Shown here: positions 34,466 through 49,100 of the stretch, one piece after another | Numbering within the stretch: position 1 is the stretch's first letter | How the letters are laid out: each line of letters opens with the position of its first letter | Source: Dirofilaria immitis | Taxonomy: Eukaryota; Nematoda; Chromadorea; Rhabditida; Onchocercidae | Length of the DNA stretch: 64,000 nucleotides | Assembly (NCBI GenBank): GCA_024305405.1 | Contig: JAKNDB010000098.1 | Span: 310,001-374,000, forward strand | Direction: 5' to 3' | Translations under genes and position numbers: made by a program | The notes under the pieces: model-generated | The model's database searches: none | Told to the model about the DNA's origin: nothing | The model's input: only the letters and a program-made list of their open reading frames with translations

Positions 34466-36275
34466 ATGATCCGATATAAGCTTCATCGACATGAATATCG
34501 ATATGTCCCAGGTAAGCTTGCCATGATGATCTATCACTATTCTGTTTTAAAATCTCTGAAGCGAGCTGGAAATACAATTATTTGGTAAAGTTAGAAGTAA
34601 AATTCCAAAAGGAATTTTTTCAGAAGTGGATTTTCAGATGAAGCCGATCGGGACGAAACAGATTATTGCATTTGTGAATTATTTCATGGTAAGAAATGTT
34701 CAGATGCTGCAAAGCTTTGTGTCGAATATGGAGCGGCGAATCATTGACATGGAAAAGCGTCTAAATCGAGTAGAAGTAGAGTTGAAACTTTTGGAACATA
34801 AGGTAGTTGCTGCTCTTCGTCAATATCAGTGTTGAAATTTATGATGTCAGTAACATAGAATTGCTTTAACCTTAAAGAAATAGCAGCAGTGGTTAAAAAA
34901 TTTTTTATTCTAAAAAACAAGATCTATCTATCACCATTATCAAAACATTTTAAAAGTAAACTGAATTTAAATAAGCTTTGTTTTCAGTTAAACAGTGTGC
35001 CAGGTTTACAAACTGTAGTTCCGAAAGGCAATGAATTATTAACGGGACAGCATTATGATGGCTTATTAGTGAAAGGTACTTTGAAGGTATATTTTTGACT
35101 CCAGGATTAGGAATTAACGTGTTGCTTTGATAATGCCATGCAATCCTCTTCCCTTTCCTGTTCTAAATTTTAAGTTGATTATTCTAACTAACTTCATTTT
35201 CTGACGATATTTGGCAGTTTTTCAAGGAAACATTTTTTTCAGGACGAAACAGTTGACAATACGAAAGTAGTTGATTCTGAGTCTTTATCTGCTTCTAGTT
35301 CTGTCGCCGGTGTTGAAAGACCACAGGAATCGATGGCTTCGAATTCACTTTCTGCAGAACAGAATCACTCTCTTCATATTCGAGATGATCCTCGTTATGC
35401 TGTTTATTTCAAAATGCTTAAAATGGTTGGCCTCCAATTCTTTCCTTTCTTTTGGAAGGAATGAGAGTCTTTTCTATGTGACTTTATTATGACCGTATTG
35501 CAATATTTACTTATTTTCCTGATTTTTATGACCCACTTCTCTGCTAACGATATTAGGAGCAGCTGGATTATCGACTGCAACATGCAAATTTCTGATCACT
35601 ATAGCCTTGATTTTTTGTCATATTATGTTCTTTCCATTATCGTTTCACAATTTAGGGAGTACCGGAATGTGCGGTAAAGCAGAAAATGAAAAGTGAGGGA
35701 ATCGACACAGCACTTCTTCAGTATGTATATTTTCCATGTATATTTTATTGTATTTAATTACTTCATGATTATTAGCAATGATAAACAAAGTCTTTTCTTG
35801 GACGCATAGCTCGAGATATGTTTTTATTTTTCAGAAAATCTTAAGCAAATTATTGGTAATTGTTTTTTCATACGAAGTGGAATTTGAAATTGCGAGTAGT
35901 ATTTCTTATTTGGCTATTTCCGTATGCTTATTCAAACATCGGAAAATTATTTTCTAGCGACAAATAAAATCTTAAACTTATGATCCATCAATAAAAAGTG
36001 AAGGCTATTAAATTATAGAAATCAAATACATTACGAGAGTATTCGCATATTTCTTGCAAATGCTGAAACAGTTCGAAATATCATAACTTATTAAATAGAG
36101 TTGATCGGGCGGAATTCTCTAAAAGTTTTTCACGAAATTTGAATTGATTTCCAATTTCTGCAGGACACCAGATGCATTTTCTGACTTGCCGAAAAATGCA
36201 ATAGCCAGCATCGATCGCAAAGAACCAACAAGTGCTGATGATGATCAGAGTTCCACATCTTCCAGTGATCGTTAA
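34466..36275 (+). CDS. ddl-1: WASH complex subunit CCDC53/WASHC3
   Basis: WASHC3 is a core subunit of the WASH complex, which activates Arp2/3 on endosomes for retromer-dependent sorting. The C. elegans counterpart is known as ddl-1. Exons: 34466..34511, 34624..34802, 34988..35086, 35243..35425, 35656..35720 and 36164..36275, all phase-consistent, about 227 residues. Seen: KPIGTKQIIAFVNYFMVRNV; a coiled coil (NMERRIIDMEKRLNRVEVEL, then KLLEHK); LNSVPGLQTVVPKGNE; a Ser/Thr-rich linker; then HSLHIRDDPRYAVYFKMLKM; GVPECAVKQKMKSEGID; and an acidic Ser-rich end. This matches human CCDC53 order. Exon 1 is the weak part: ATG 34466 gives the right phase, while ATG 34491 in another frame (MNIDMSQ) looks like the human N-terminus but hits a stop after splicing. 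Confidence 0.88.
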
Positions 36276-39135
36276 TCAAAATTTATAATCCATTGTTCTT
36301 TGCATCTCTGCAAATTAGGGAGTGAATCAAAACAAGTGAATATTGCTAAGTTATTTTAGATATTTGGTCTTAGAGTCTTAGAGGAAATGTGTTCTGATTT
36401 TAAATCGACCCCTTGTATTCGTGATCTTTTATTTTTAAGCTGACTGCAATTTGTAAAAAGTGAAAAAAGTGTTTCGTATGTAATATTTGAAGCGAACTAT
36501 TAACAAAGATTATCATTTTTGCTCCAAGACTCAAGATATTAAAAGGCTATCTACTGAAACTCAAGATGTTACAAGGCTTTCTGAGGACTCCATTTTTGAA
36601 AACTCTCTTCCAGCAATACTTAAATCTCAGTCTTATGATTCGTTAATTCGATTCCACTAAAAAGTTTATGAAGGAAAAGATAGACATGACATAAAGTTAA
36701 TTATCGCTGCGTGGGAGTGATACTTGATTGATTGCTGATTTGCTCATAGTTTTAGCATAACATTTCCAAATTTTAGTGACACATTTAAAAAAGACTTTAG
36801 GGTTCGAAATTAGGCATAGGATTGGAAATAGACTTTGTGCAATATTTCTGTAAATTGTCTGTTGCAACTGTTTACTCCAATTAGATATTTTAGTGTAATA
36901 TCAAGACCGAGTTTGGACAAATGCTTGGTCCGATTTGGTCCGAAAGAGGATGATATTCGAAGAGAAGTGTGGAAAAGATCTTCACTGAAAATCTCGATGA
37001 GATTAGAGTAATTATTTTATTTTCCGGCCTATTCCTCAATTAATTTTGTGTAAAAAGAATGTACAAGAAGAACGCCATATTTGAAATGGAAAATTTGGAC
37101 CTTAATGTCTCATTTTTTCGTTGCTCTGAATTACTTTTCGAATTATTTTTGTTTTTTGAAAGAATTATTTTTCCGTTCAAATCCAGAATGATTAAGTTGG
37201 GAATCCTCGTCAAGTGTGCTCCAGGTGATATCAGTGTTATTGTGATCTAGTATCATCGCTGGAATATTGCAATGTAAGTCACGCCGATATTCAATATAGT
37301 TTAATAGATTATTCCTTGTATGACACTGAAAAGAAATCTGAATGGCACGATGAATTGAAATTCGGCAACTCATAAATTCTTTCTTTAACTTTTTCATAAT
37401 TTACGATGATGAATGAGTAAATAATGTTCAATCTTCTTAGCTGTAAACTGCTTCATTTTCTATAGAATTCATGCAATCATGTTCCCTTTAAGGGACGTAA
37501 AATAAATGAATTTATTTTCCATCTCCAATGTTCCCTAGTCATCCATCGTTCTTATATCCTTTTAAATGTATTATTTTGTCTCATTTACATATATATTATA
37601 TTTCAAGTAACATTTACATTGAATTTAATCATTTGTATCGTACCTGCAGGATAATAATAATGAATTTAAAATTTTCACCAAAACTTTTTTATTCTAATCG
37701 GAGTGATATAAAATAATTGAATTTATTACAATTCAAAAACTATATATTTCATTCCGCTATTCCAATTCAAAGACATGAATATCTTATTTCTTCTCCTTCA
37801 TATGATACATGCCATTGAATTTTGTGTACTAAAAAACAGTGTACATTTTTTTTGAATTCTGAATTTCAGAGGTTGAATTGATTGAATTCTAAACTTCAAA
37901 TATAATTAGAATAGCACTCTTTAAAAAGCTAAACTTTATGTGAGTCATATCAGGTTATTCAGGTCACTCTCGAATGTACTGTGATAAGACTATCCTGTAA
38001 CGGGTCATTCTTCACCCAAATTTCAAACACTTCAACCGGTTTCAAATGATTAATGTTCGCCAGTTTAAATTAAAAAAAAAAAGACTGGTACGGTAAAAGA
38101 GAAGCAATAAGATGAGGTGATGGAAGAGACAACAGACTGCAGAGTAAAGAGGAAGAATAGAAGAAAGACCGACGTAAAGTTATCAGAGATGGATTAATTT
38201 AATTAGAATTGACACAATACAACATTCAGTCATCACAATCTAATTCACGTTCTATGTATCAAAGGTCAAATGAAGAGAAGCAAACTTATTAAGAATCCAT
38301 CAATCTTGCTATCATTATCAAGTTGGGGAAAGAGTATTGGACATACAAGTGTGGGATGTATGATAATACGTTTACTAGGTAGTCTTCACTGAAATTATCG
38401 TTGTACAGCTAATTTGATAAAGACGAACGAGAAAAGTCTCTTGATGCTTGAAGTTACATATTGGTTCTGAAGGCGTGTCACTTTCTTGATGACGCATAGG
38501 CGGAGCAATGATCATCATCTGTCTGCGGAATAATTCCGAGGTGATAAACGCCACTCGAAAGACTTCTCTGAAGGTTCTCCAACGTTTCTCTTGACCTTCT
38601 GTATTATCTAAATTCTTCTCTACCTAATTAATAAGCAAAGAAGATTTTAAATTATTCAAAGGTATAAAAATTGATGAATGCTTGAATAGATACATCATCG
38701 TTCTTGTCCTAGTTCATTTCTCTTTCTTGGATCAACATCATGTCCAATTAATGGGTGACCTAATTGCTGCTTGGCTAGTAATCCTGATCGTACTATCGTA
38801 TTATAACTTATATATATATTTCCTTGTTGCTTCTCTCCTTACCCTTTATTTTAATATTATTATTCGCAACAGGTAAGAACCATATCACTTAGCAAAAACA
38901 TTACTATACCAATAACTTCTCTCTCCTATTCCTCACTTTTTTTTGGCAGATGGTAATTTTCGTCTTATCCTTCTTTGAATTATTCATTCGAAAAATTACC
39001 ACATTAAAATTCCATGCAGCCTAGGCTTGTTATATGCAATTTATTGGGAGCAATATTTATCTAACGAATGTGCAAAATGAATTAATTATAGCAATTTTTT
39101 TTTCTGTATTTTTAATATTAATTAGCAACTAGACA

Positions 39136-39161
<26 letters not shown>
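39136..39161. repeat. AT dinucleotide microsatellite
   Basis: Uninterrupted alternating A-T tract of about 26 bp. Confidence 0.95.
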
Positions 39162-39166
<5 letters not shown>

Positions 39167-39905
39167 AATAAGTAAGAAAGAAGAGAGATAGAAAGAAATT
39201 TAAAATTTGCAATCAATCTATTAGTTTGATCAGAGATAATTTTAGATAACATATTTCTAATAGTTAAGTTAGAAATGAAATGAATAATCCTGAAAAAGCC
39301 AAAAATGTTCTTACATTTAGGTCCAATTTTTTAGCCTAGCTTGGCATATCAACAGATGAAATTGCTGAAAGATATTGAACAGGCAAAGAGGAAGAAATAA
39401 ATTATATTCAGTTGAATGAAGTCATTTCTCGCATATTATTTGACAAACAAATTGAAAATTGTTCTTTCTTATTGAGCTTATTCATTAACCGGAACTTTCA
39501 ATGTTATACGCCTGATTGAAATGTACGCGAATTTGTAAAAGTTGTCGCAAAAACATTGCTGTAAGTGTTTCCCAACGCTATCCTTCTATATACTTTATAA
39601 GAACAACGCAAATGACGTACTAAACTGCTTTCGATCTTTTTTCGATAACGGAATATATATGCAAAAATTAAGCTGCTGCTTATCTTAATGATTAAATATG
39701 ATTAATAATCACTCTCGAATTGCAATAATTCTTGAAAATTTGTTTTTTTTTGATTTCATAGACGAAGACAATTGTATTATAAAATGTCGTGTTATTCTTC
39801 TTGTCTGCCATAGGCTTGGTGTTACTTTATTGCTGTCGTTACGATACGATTTTGGAAGAGAAGAGCTACTATCACTACTAACTTCTATTACTTCTACTAT
39901 AACAA

Positions 39906-39931
39906 TTACTACAACTACACTACTACTACTA

Positions 39932-39987
<56 letters not shown>

Positions 39988-40010
39988 GCTGCTACTATTA
40001 CTACTAATAT
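39906..40010. repeat. ACT/CTA trinucleotide microsatellite
   Basis: About 100 bp of ACT-type trinucleotides with a few interruptions, about 300 bp upstream of the MEGF6-like start codon. In one frame it encodes poly-leucine. Confidence 0.95.
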
Positions 40011-40313
40011 TGCTACAACTACAACTATCATCTCCACGCTATTACACTATCATTTCTATTACGACTACTTTTCACAGCTTGACGCCTCTTTCTGTTGCGA
40101 ATCGAATTTGGAAATTCCATCGAACGAATATATTTGAAAAAATGCTGCCATTGTGCAAGAACTGTGATGAATGCGTTTTATAAAAGATACGGTCAGCGCA
40201 TCTATTAAGAACGAACTTGTTCATCCAAATATCTGTCTCCAATTAAATCAATTCTTTGAAAATAACTTCAAGCATAGATCAAATTTTTGATTTTAATATT
40301 TTATCAAGGAGGC

Positions 40314-43300
40314 ATGATTAGTGGTAATATATTCACAGCTGCCTTACTGTTATTTCTGTTTACTGTGCAAGGAAATGATATCGATAGTAATAATGTACAT
40401 CTCCAGCTGGAAGAATTACGACTTGGACAGTAAGTCGATTAACATTTTTAAAAAATTTTTAATTTTACTTTATCCATTATTAAATTGAACATTTTCAAAT
40501 GCATAATTGTAGTTATTTATTCATAATATATGTTTGTAAAGAATCAGACTATAAGATGATAGCAGCTGTAATAAATTTTTCATCAAAAATAGCTATGTCC
40601 TTCACGTCATCGCTATTCTCATAATTTTTTCTTCCCTAAAATAATTTTCATATTTTGTTTTGTATGCTCATTGTTAAATCTTCAAAATGTAAATTTTCAC
40701 ATATTGGCATTATATTTTAATAATAAAACGCCAATGAACTCATTCAAAATATTTATTTCATTTCTCATATTATAATAAAAATAGCATAATTAAAGATAAT
40801 TTCGGAAAAGGAAGCAAAAAAGAATCTATTGAGATTTTGCAAAAGATCTTTCATTACTTCATAAAATTCAATTAAAATGCGTAATATACGTACACGTGCG
40901 TTATGCGCGTTGTATTTCAACGCATCACACGCTAAAAATAGATTTCATTTGAAAGAAAAAAAATCTTTTCTAAAAGATAACATTTGTTCATGCACCATTA
41001 GAATATGTAAAATGGTTAAATTTTCAGGAAAAAGAAATATTCATCTAAATGATATGTAAAGAAATCAATATAGAAAAAGAAAACCATAAATAATTGATCT
41101 GAAGTCTAAAATCAGTTCTGATAAATTTTAAATATTCATATAATACATACGTATGTATTATAACGCGAGAATTCCTTGATCTGTAACATCAAGAACTGAA
41201 AAATATTTATTTAAATTTTCTTTCCTAAGGTTAAATCAGGAAAAAATAAGATTAACATAGAATTAAAGTTAGAAGAACCATTAATAATATTAAACCAACT
41301 TTATAGTTTATACCGAATTATGTGATCATGAGATAAGTTGAAATCAAGTGATTTTGGTGTGATCAAATAACATAATCTTTCAATACATCAACATAACTCT
41401 TTAAGATTCTAGTAACGGTTTGAATTCTACTTCATTTTTGAGAATCCTAAGAATTTCTTATTTAATGTCTTTATCAGTCAGTAATTGATTAAACTTTGCC
41501 AACATTAGTTAAATAAGCAACGGTGAAAAATCGCTTGCACTTTTCTTGGTCCTCTATAGATATTGTTTACAAAGTTTTAATTGATTTTATTAAAAATAAT
41601 CAGATTCACATACAGCCGTCAAATAGGGCTATCTCACGAAAACATCCATCAAAAGATTGAATTAATAAAATGTTGAAGGTCGAAAACCGAACATTTCCTT
41701 TGTGTTCCCCTGTGGTTATAGAAAATTTTATATAATTTCATTAACTAAAAGTTTTAACTTACTCTGAAGAGTTTTCATATGCAAATACTTTTAATTATAT
41801 ATTATGCACTTTATTCCATTTTAGAATATAATTTAAACAGATTAAGAATTTGTTGAATGAGTGCAGTAGTTCAGAAGTAATAAATTCGATTCAGGTTGCT
41901 CAAGTCGTCAACAAGTTCATATTCACAATCTTAGATTATCCGCATTGCTGGCTGGCTATGTAACCATTTATATCTAAGGTCAAAGGTTTTTGTCATCATC
42001 ATTCATCCAACATATCTTTAAATAAAAAAATCGCGATGTTTCTCTTTCTCTAATCCTTTTTCTATTGCACTATATAATAGATACCGAAATTCTTATCTCA
42101 GACGAATCTAACCTCAGCCTTTTTATTAGCACTTTTGTGATAAATACCAATTTGCCTACATCATTCAGCCAATAACTGTAAAATCTTTTTGATAAATTGG
42201 AATTTTTAAATAGCATTGGTTTTTTACCTTTTATAAATTTAACTTAAATTCAACAAGATAGAATACTTTGCTATCTCAGATATCTCAAAACAATCGTCAC
42301 CTTTCTTCTACCTGAATTATTTCACTCTGCTAATTTGCTTTGCCTTTTTATTTTTTTTTCCAATTAATTTTTTTGTCTACATTTTTTAGATGTCTATTAT
42401 CTTACACTATTTCGCGTAAGCTTTATGACAAAAAGTCTTGTAAACAAATGGAACATTACTGAATCGTCTTTTAGTGTTCGTTTCAATTGTTCAATGACTT
42501 TTCGATAAGTTTTTCAAAATTTTCAAAGCTAATAGGATAAGAAAAGAATAAAGTGATAAGATCAAAATTTTTAAAAAATAAAAATTAGAGAAAATGATTG
42601 AACCCAAATATCAATCATTCTTTGTCATTGGAATTTTTGTTTTAAATATCCCAAAAATGTGTTATGTTGATGAAACGACAATATTAGATGGATGCATCAA
42701 TTTTGAGAATAAAGGAAATTTTATATCACATACTAATCTACATATTTGCCTAAAAATTTATGAGATTATATCTATTTTGTGCCTTGTATTCGTTATTCAT
42801 ACCCGAAAATTCTTATTGATTTCAGTTCTTATTAAATTAAAATCTACAAAATATCATTTACGTTGAGATATCATTTACATAGCAAAGAAATAGGCGAATA
42901 TAAACAGTAGGAAAAAAGTAGAAATGCGAGGATGAAACGAAAAACGAGATACATTTCAGAATTAAACCGAAATATGAACTCAATTAAACTGAATCATAGA
43001 ATCCAACTTATGAAATTATTTAGCTATAACATCTCACATGATAACTGTACAACATTTATTTTATAGAGATATCGAAGAATCTCCTCGAGTAACGAAAGTA
43101 CCATAATATGGATTTCATTTCTTCTATAGCTTTTTCTGATCAACAAAATGCATTTATGTTATATGAATCGATATCGGAAAAAATTAACGAGTAATCATCC
43201 ATTAAATAAGATGAGTAAATCATCCATTAAATAAGCTTTTAAGATATTAGGGATTTATCGATATTTTATAACAACTGGTAATCCAAAAGATCCAGGAAAT

Positions 43301-46056
43301 CGTTTTTTCCATTAGATATTTTCTGATAAACATCTGATATAGTTCTTTCTTCTTTTTTTTTAATCAGAATCATTTTAATACAAAAAGGAATGCTTTATTG
43401 GATTCTTTTGACATTAAACTATCACTGATATAGTTAAAATTTGAGCTATTTGATGCTATTGAAACTCCAAAAAAAAATGAAATTGCCATCAGATTTTTTC
43501 TGTTTAATTTTTGGTTTCTTCCTTCTAAAATTATGCAAATGTTTACAAGAAAAGATAATGACTTTATGCGCTCCAATTACGACAATAATAGTACTAAACA
43601 GCATTGTGAAGAAGGGGCGCTGTTGATCTATTACATATCATCGTTCCTTATTTTCTTCGAAAAAGGGATAGATTATAGTCGAAACTTTCCATCCCTACCT
43701 TTCACCCCGGTGATATAATTTTCCTATAATAAGTAAAAGAATTATCCATAAAAAGAACGGAATTGATAAGTAAAACAAGTTATTCATAAATCAATATTGG
43801 CGATAAACAAGATACATATTTGCTTCCACCTGGCTATATTTTTCCAAGATGTAAATATTTTTGTTTGACGGTAGAATTCGCAAAGAGAATGAAAAGTAAA
43901 AAAAAAAAGGCTTACGTTTCGGCAAAACATGTCCATTAACCTTCCTGAAACTTATCTGAGTTACTAACTTCCGCAACTGCATCTCTTCTCCCATTCAATT
44001 TTCTTTCTCTTGAATTTAAATGTTCCTATGAGATAATTAAGTAAATCTACTATCATTTCACTAGCAAAATTTTCAATTTTTCTCAAGAATGATGTGACAT
44101 GAATTTTATCAAAACAAAAAACAACGACGAGCGATTTATTGCCATTTAATTACTTTAGTAAAAATAAAAAATATATTCCAGTAGAATAACTTTTAAATTA
44201 ACTGCAAAAATATTAGTAAATTAAAAATTTTCAACCCATCTACAACGGAAGTCAAATTCAGCAGATAAGAAAGCATTGTATGATAAAAATAATAATAATA
44301 ATAAACCGGAAGAACAGGCAAACAGGTGTACAATTCAAAAACGAAATATGTCATTTGATAATCACAATATAATTTATCTGTTTATTTTCTCACTCACTCC
44401 TTTTTTCAATCTTTCAAAAAATGATGCTGAAAACTGCATCTTTTGATTCTTTATAAATAGTATAATTTACAAAGAGAAGTCCGCGGTTTCGCAATTAATT
44501 TCATCATATCATCAATAAATGTCCACGGAAATATTTATCTTCTTTTCTTATCTTTATTACCAAAAAATTCCTAATAATCACTAGACATTTTCTAATGTTA
44601 TTTCATAGTGCTATTTTACTTACGCAAAACTAAAAAGATTTAAAAATCGTCTCATTTCAATTAATACGAAAAGGAAAATGACAGAAAGATAAATATAATT
44701 TTGATGGACTAATTATTAGAAACAACTAAATGAAAAATGAATTAATTGAAGAATTCTTCTATTTATCCCATTTCAAACAATTATTAATATAGGTACAGAT
44801 GATGAAAAATAAAGGTAAACTATAAATTTGATAATCGACAAAACGGACATAATGCAAAAATTCGTTGCTAAAATAATGAATGGGAAACTGTAATTCTAAT
44901 AACGAAATAGAATATATCCTTCTTTATCAGAATTTAGTGTCGATCATATCCGATATTTAATTATTGCGTCATCATTGTGCATCTACAACAGATGTACCAT
45001 TGAACAGCTACAGTAATTTTTCAAATAATACCTTCAAAATAAACTTGCAGTTGATTAGTCAACAAAAGTAGGCTTGTAATTGATTATGATTGATTCGACT
45101 AGGTTGATCTCGACTAAGCAATCAGAGATGGACTCATCAATCAAATATTGTACTAGTTTATCTGTTTATACATAATGAAGCAATAAATAAATAAACGATA
45201 AGATGGATGAATATATTGGTTAGGAGAGAAAAAATATGCTAAGGGATCGGATCAGGAGGAAGACAAGAATGAAAATATCTATTAAATAATGAATGGAAAG
45301 TGTGACACAACAAATGGATTTGTGCTTGATTCGTGAGACAATGAACGATTGATAAGTGTACAGAATCAACAAACGGAGATATTTTGCCTTGAACACCGAA
45401 TAAATTTGGAAAAGGAAGTAATAAAGCAAGTTAACATCGTTCTGATAAATGATTGCGTTTTTTAAATGGGGTAACAGGAAAATTTAAAACAGCCTTAATG
45501 AATCTAAAACTAGTTGTATTTTAGCAAAGAAAAGTTATTGAAAATCTTTTTAGAAAGAAGGATTGTAAGAATCTGACTAACTTGGAATCTTAGGTTATCA
45601 ACTATCACATATTTCTTCTTTTCTTCTTAATAATTATTCTTACTAAATAAGCTTTATGTTTGTTGTTGTTCACGACAATGAATCGGTTATTTCATTATAA
45701 TAAATTCTTGACTATAGTAATGTTTTCATGTTATTGTTCTTCTCGCCATTAGATGAGAAGGAAGGAAAAGATAGATGGCCTTGTCAATTCAAATTCTCCA
45801 AGCACTGCAAACGTATCTTAGAATTATTGCAGTCAAAAAGAATGCATAAATATCCAAGTTATCTGCAAAGATTTATTCATAAAATTTAATGTAGATCTAT
45901 AAATAAAATATGAAATTATGATTGTTGAAATAATTGAATGTATCAATAATAATTCAATTTAAGCAATCAAATTTTCTTTCTACAAAGGTGATACTGTAAC
46001 TTTTCGTTCATCTTCTTTTATGCATATTCTTTCTTCATGCAATATTTTTATTGATC

Positions 46057-46133
<77 letters not shown>

Positions 46134-49100
46134 TATGATTATATCATAATGTAATCCAGCTATAACACCTTTCTTTTAAATTATTCGCATAATTTTATTT
46201 TAGAATAAATGTTTGCCCACACGAAGAGATCGAAACAGTAACAGTACGTGAACCATGCATTCAATCATATACAAAATATATTAGAAGTCGAAAACCAGGT
46301 TGCAATGGACAATTCCGTTCTTGTTCAGTCAGAGAACCAAAGTTCGTTTATTTTCTATAAGTCTTTTCGTTTTTGTTTCAGTACAAAAAAATCATCTTAA
46401 ACGATCATCATAATGACGAAATGATAATGAGTAGGTTGTAATATTTTTTTTTAATTCTAAATCTTCAGCTGTAAATTGAATCAAATTAAATTAATGATGC
46501 TTTTCTAATTGTATGTATTTAATGAATAGCAATTGTAGCATATCTCATCACAATGCAATCATTGTACTAAAAATCGAGAACCCATAAATCATTTCCTTCC
46601 GCAACATTCATTAACTTTTCTTTCCTTTTTCTTCCTTTCCTAAATTCAATTGATCTATTCGCTCCCGAATACTTCTCCTTTCTTTCATCAAATTTATACA
46701 TAGTTTCTACCTATTATAGAATACATTTCATCTCCAATACCAAATTCAATTATTAAAAATTCACTTCGCTTTGAGCAAAAAAAATTTCACACTTTTTACT
46801 TGCAAATTTTTATCGAACCTGAGTATGGCCAAAAAGAATCTACGGAATAAATAATTATATCAATAAATAATTTAGTGACTTACGAAATTCCATATTATTA
46901 AATATTAACTAGCAGATGAATTAAATAAAATGATTTATCTACTGGTATCTTAAATTTGTTTCCGAAATATGGAATGATCTTCTCGTAGAGTAGTTGTAAT
47001 GATTGAAAACTCGTGTTTTGAGAATGTTTTTCTGAGAAAATGAATAATATGAGAAGAATAAAACTAATCAGAAATGATAAAATTGCTTGTCAATGATAAC
47101 ATATTTTGATAGCATTCAAAAATGATAGCCTCAGTAAAATGAGCAGTGATAGACAGGTAAGTGGTGAAAAATATTCATGATGTCTTCCAGGATGTGATTT
47201 TTTGATTAATCCCTTTGATATAGTGTATAATGTAAGAAGTACATATGCTAGACAGTGAATGACCTTTTGCTAACCTATAATTAGAGCAATTAGTTATACT
47301 GCTTTAATAAATTGACCAATAGCTTTGTGAAAAAAAGCATTGGAACAAAGTTTCGGAAAGATTGATTTTTCTAACAAATTTTATAGGGATTTAAAAAAGA
47401 AACGTGGAAGTATCAGCATTTAAATATAGCGCCTCAAATTTGACTCTGAAAGATATCAAATTAAAAATAGAATTAAGAAACTGATTTAAGTAATGATATT
47501 CATTGCAATGACACTTTGGAATCAATAAATAGGTTGCCTAAATAGCAGGTGTATCATTTATCAATTTCATATATTCTATATTTCAATAATTACCAAATTA
47601 GATCATGATGAAGAAATCAATAACTGCTCAACTATTTGCTAATCTCAACTTCAACGTAAATTAGAAGATGGAAATTCTTGAAGGATTATCAAAAGTTTCT
47701 GCAAATAACGTTGAACAAATACCAGTGTAATGATGATTTAAATTTACAATACTTCAGAACAGTATACTACCGTACATATAAAAATATTACACGTACAAGA
47801 AGACATACAATTGCACAGTGCTGTGCTGGTTGGATTCAGATACCTGGCAAAGAAGGTTGTCAAAGAGGTTAGATGGATGCTTCTTCTATGTTAACTTTAT
47901 GAAATCCATTTACGGGATAATCTCCTTCAAATAAAAATTTTCGCAAAAAATCTATCATATCTAAAACAGCAATAACTGTTTTTTTAGTTATCTCATACAA
48001 AGATTATCTTGATATATCAGTATTTGAATTTCGGTAATTTTGTAGAACATAGTCTTGATATATCAGTGTTTGAATTTTGATAATTTCATAGAACATAGTC
48101 AATAATAATATTAACAAAAGACAAAAATTTTAAATTGAAACAAAAATTGCAAGTTTTTTTCGGATTTCGTATTAAATTTAAAAGCGAATCGATATGTAAA
48201 TGAAAAGCCATATATCGGCAACATTTTTATCAGTGCTGCAAATTTTACTACCAACTACTATCAGAACTAAAATGTCAAATTTGCAATGCTAAAATTTCTA
48301 ATGTATTAGAATAAAGTTAATTTTCGTTTTTCTGTTCAGCAAACTGTACACCAGAGTTATGTCACAATGGCGGTACCTGTCAGCCATCAGTATCGGATGA
48401 AGAAATTTGTCGTTGCTTGCCTGGATTTCAAGGTTCTCGATGTCAATATGGTAAGGAATAGTTTGTTTGTACATTTCAAAGATTACTGTCCTTTAATTTA
48501 GTAACTGTCATTTGACAAAAATAAATTTATATTCATTTTTTCATTTTAAATTGCAAAATTCGAATTAAATTTGAAACGTAATCTGGATTTTTGATCTGAT
48601 ATTCGGAATCATTTGGATACTGCAACATTGAAGTATCGGACATTCTAAAATGCATGAATAGTTTTAGTGCTTAGAAATATCATATTCAACATCTAGTTTT
48701 CTAATGTTTTCAATTTATGCCTGAAATTAATGATAATATTTGATATTAAGACATAAACGAATGCTTAGTGGAAAATGGTGGATGCCCTCATGATTGCGTT
48801 AACACGATCGGCACATTTTATTGCCGCTGTTTTGCCGGATATCAACTGGACAGTGATCACCGGAAATGCATCGGTACTTTCATTCATGCCTTTTGTTTTT
48901 TAAATATCAAAATGATGACAATGAGAAAAAATCAATGGAACATCAAAGGATTGAGTCCATCTGAATCCTCGTAATGTGAAGTAGATAAAAGAAGATGCAA
49001 ATAAAGTTCGTTATAGCAACTTTATATATACTTCTCTTCCTTTGATATTTTCATTATTGCATAACTGCGACTGTTTCTATTCAAATTATTTCAAATAACC

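Larger units (their letters stand above)
36276..40313. other. Intergenic with microsatellites, no gene recognised
   Basis: About 4 kb. It holds an imperfect duplication near 36530-36590, an AT tract (39136-39161) and a long ACT/CTA tract (39906-40010) that makes a spurious leucine-rich open frame. The region just before 40314 should hold the promoter of the MEGF6-like gene, but I cannot point to a defined element. Confidence 0.5.
40430..46203 (+). other. Large first intron of the MEGF6-like gene
   Basis: A 5.8-kb intron separating the signal-peptide exon from the EMI exons, far longer than the other introns of the gene. It contains a 24-bp duplication near 43193-43240 and an AAT tract just before the acceptor. 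A 90-codon frame at 42594-42866 has a hydrophobic start but no other support. Confidence 0.7.

Noticed and set aside
39698..40183. 161-codon open frame, leucine-rich
   Set aside because: Its length comes from the ACT/CTA microsatellite, and there is no domain or splice context.
42594..42866. 90-codon frame with a hydrophobic start in the large MEGF6-like intron
   Set aside because: No acceptor or donor in fitting phase, AT-driven composition, no recognisable motif.
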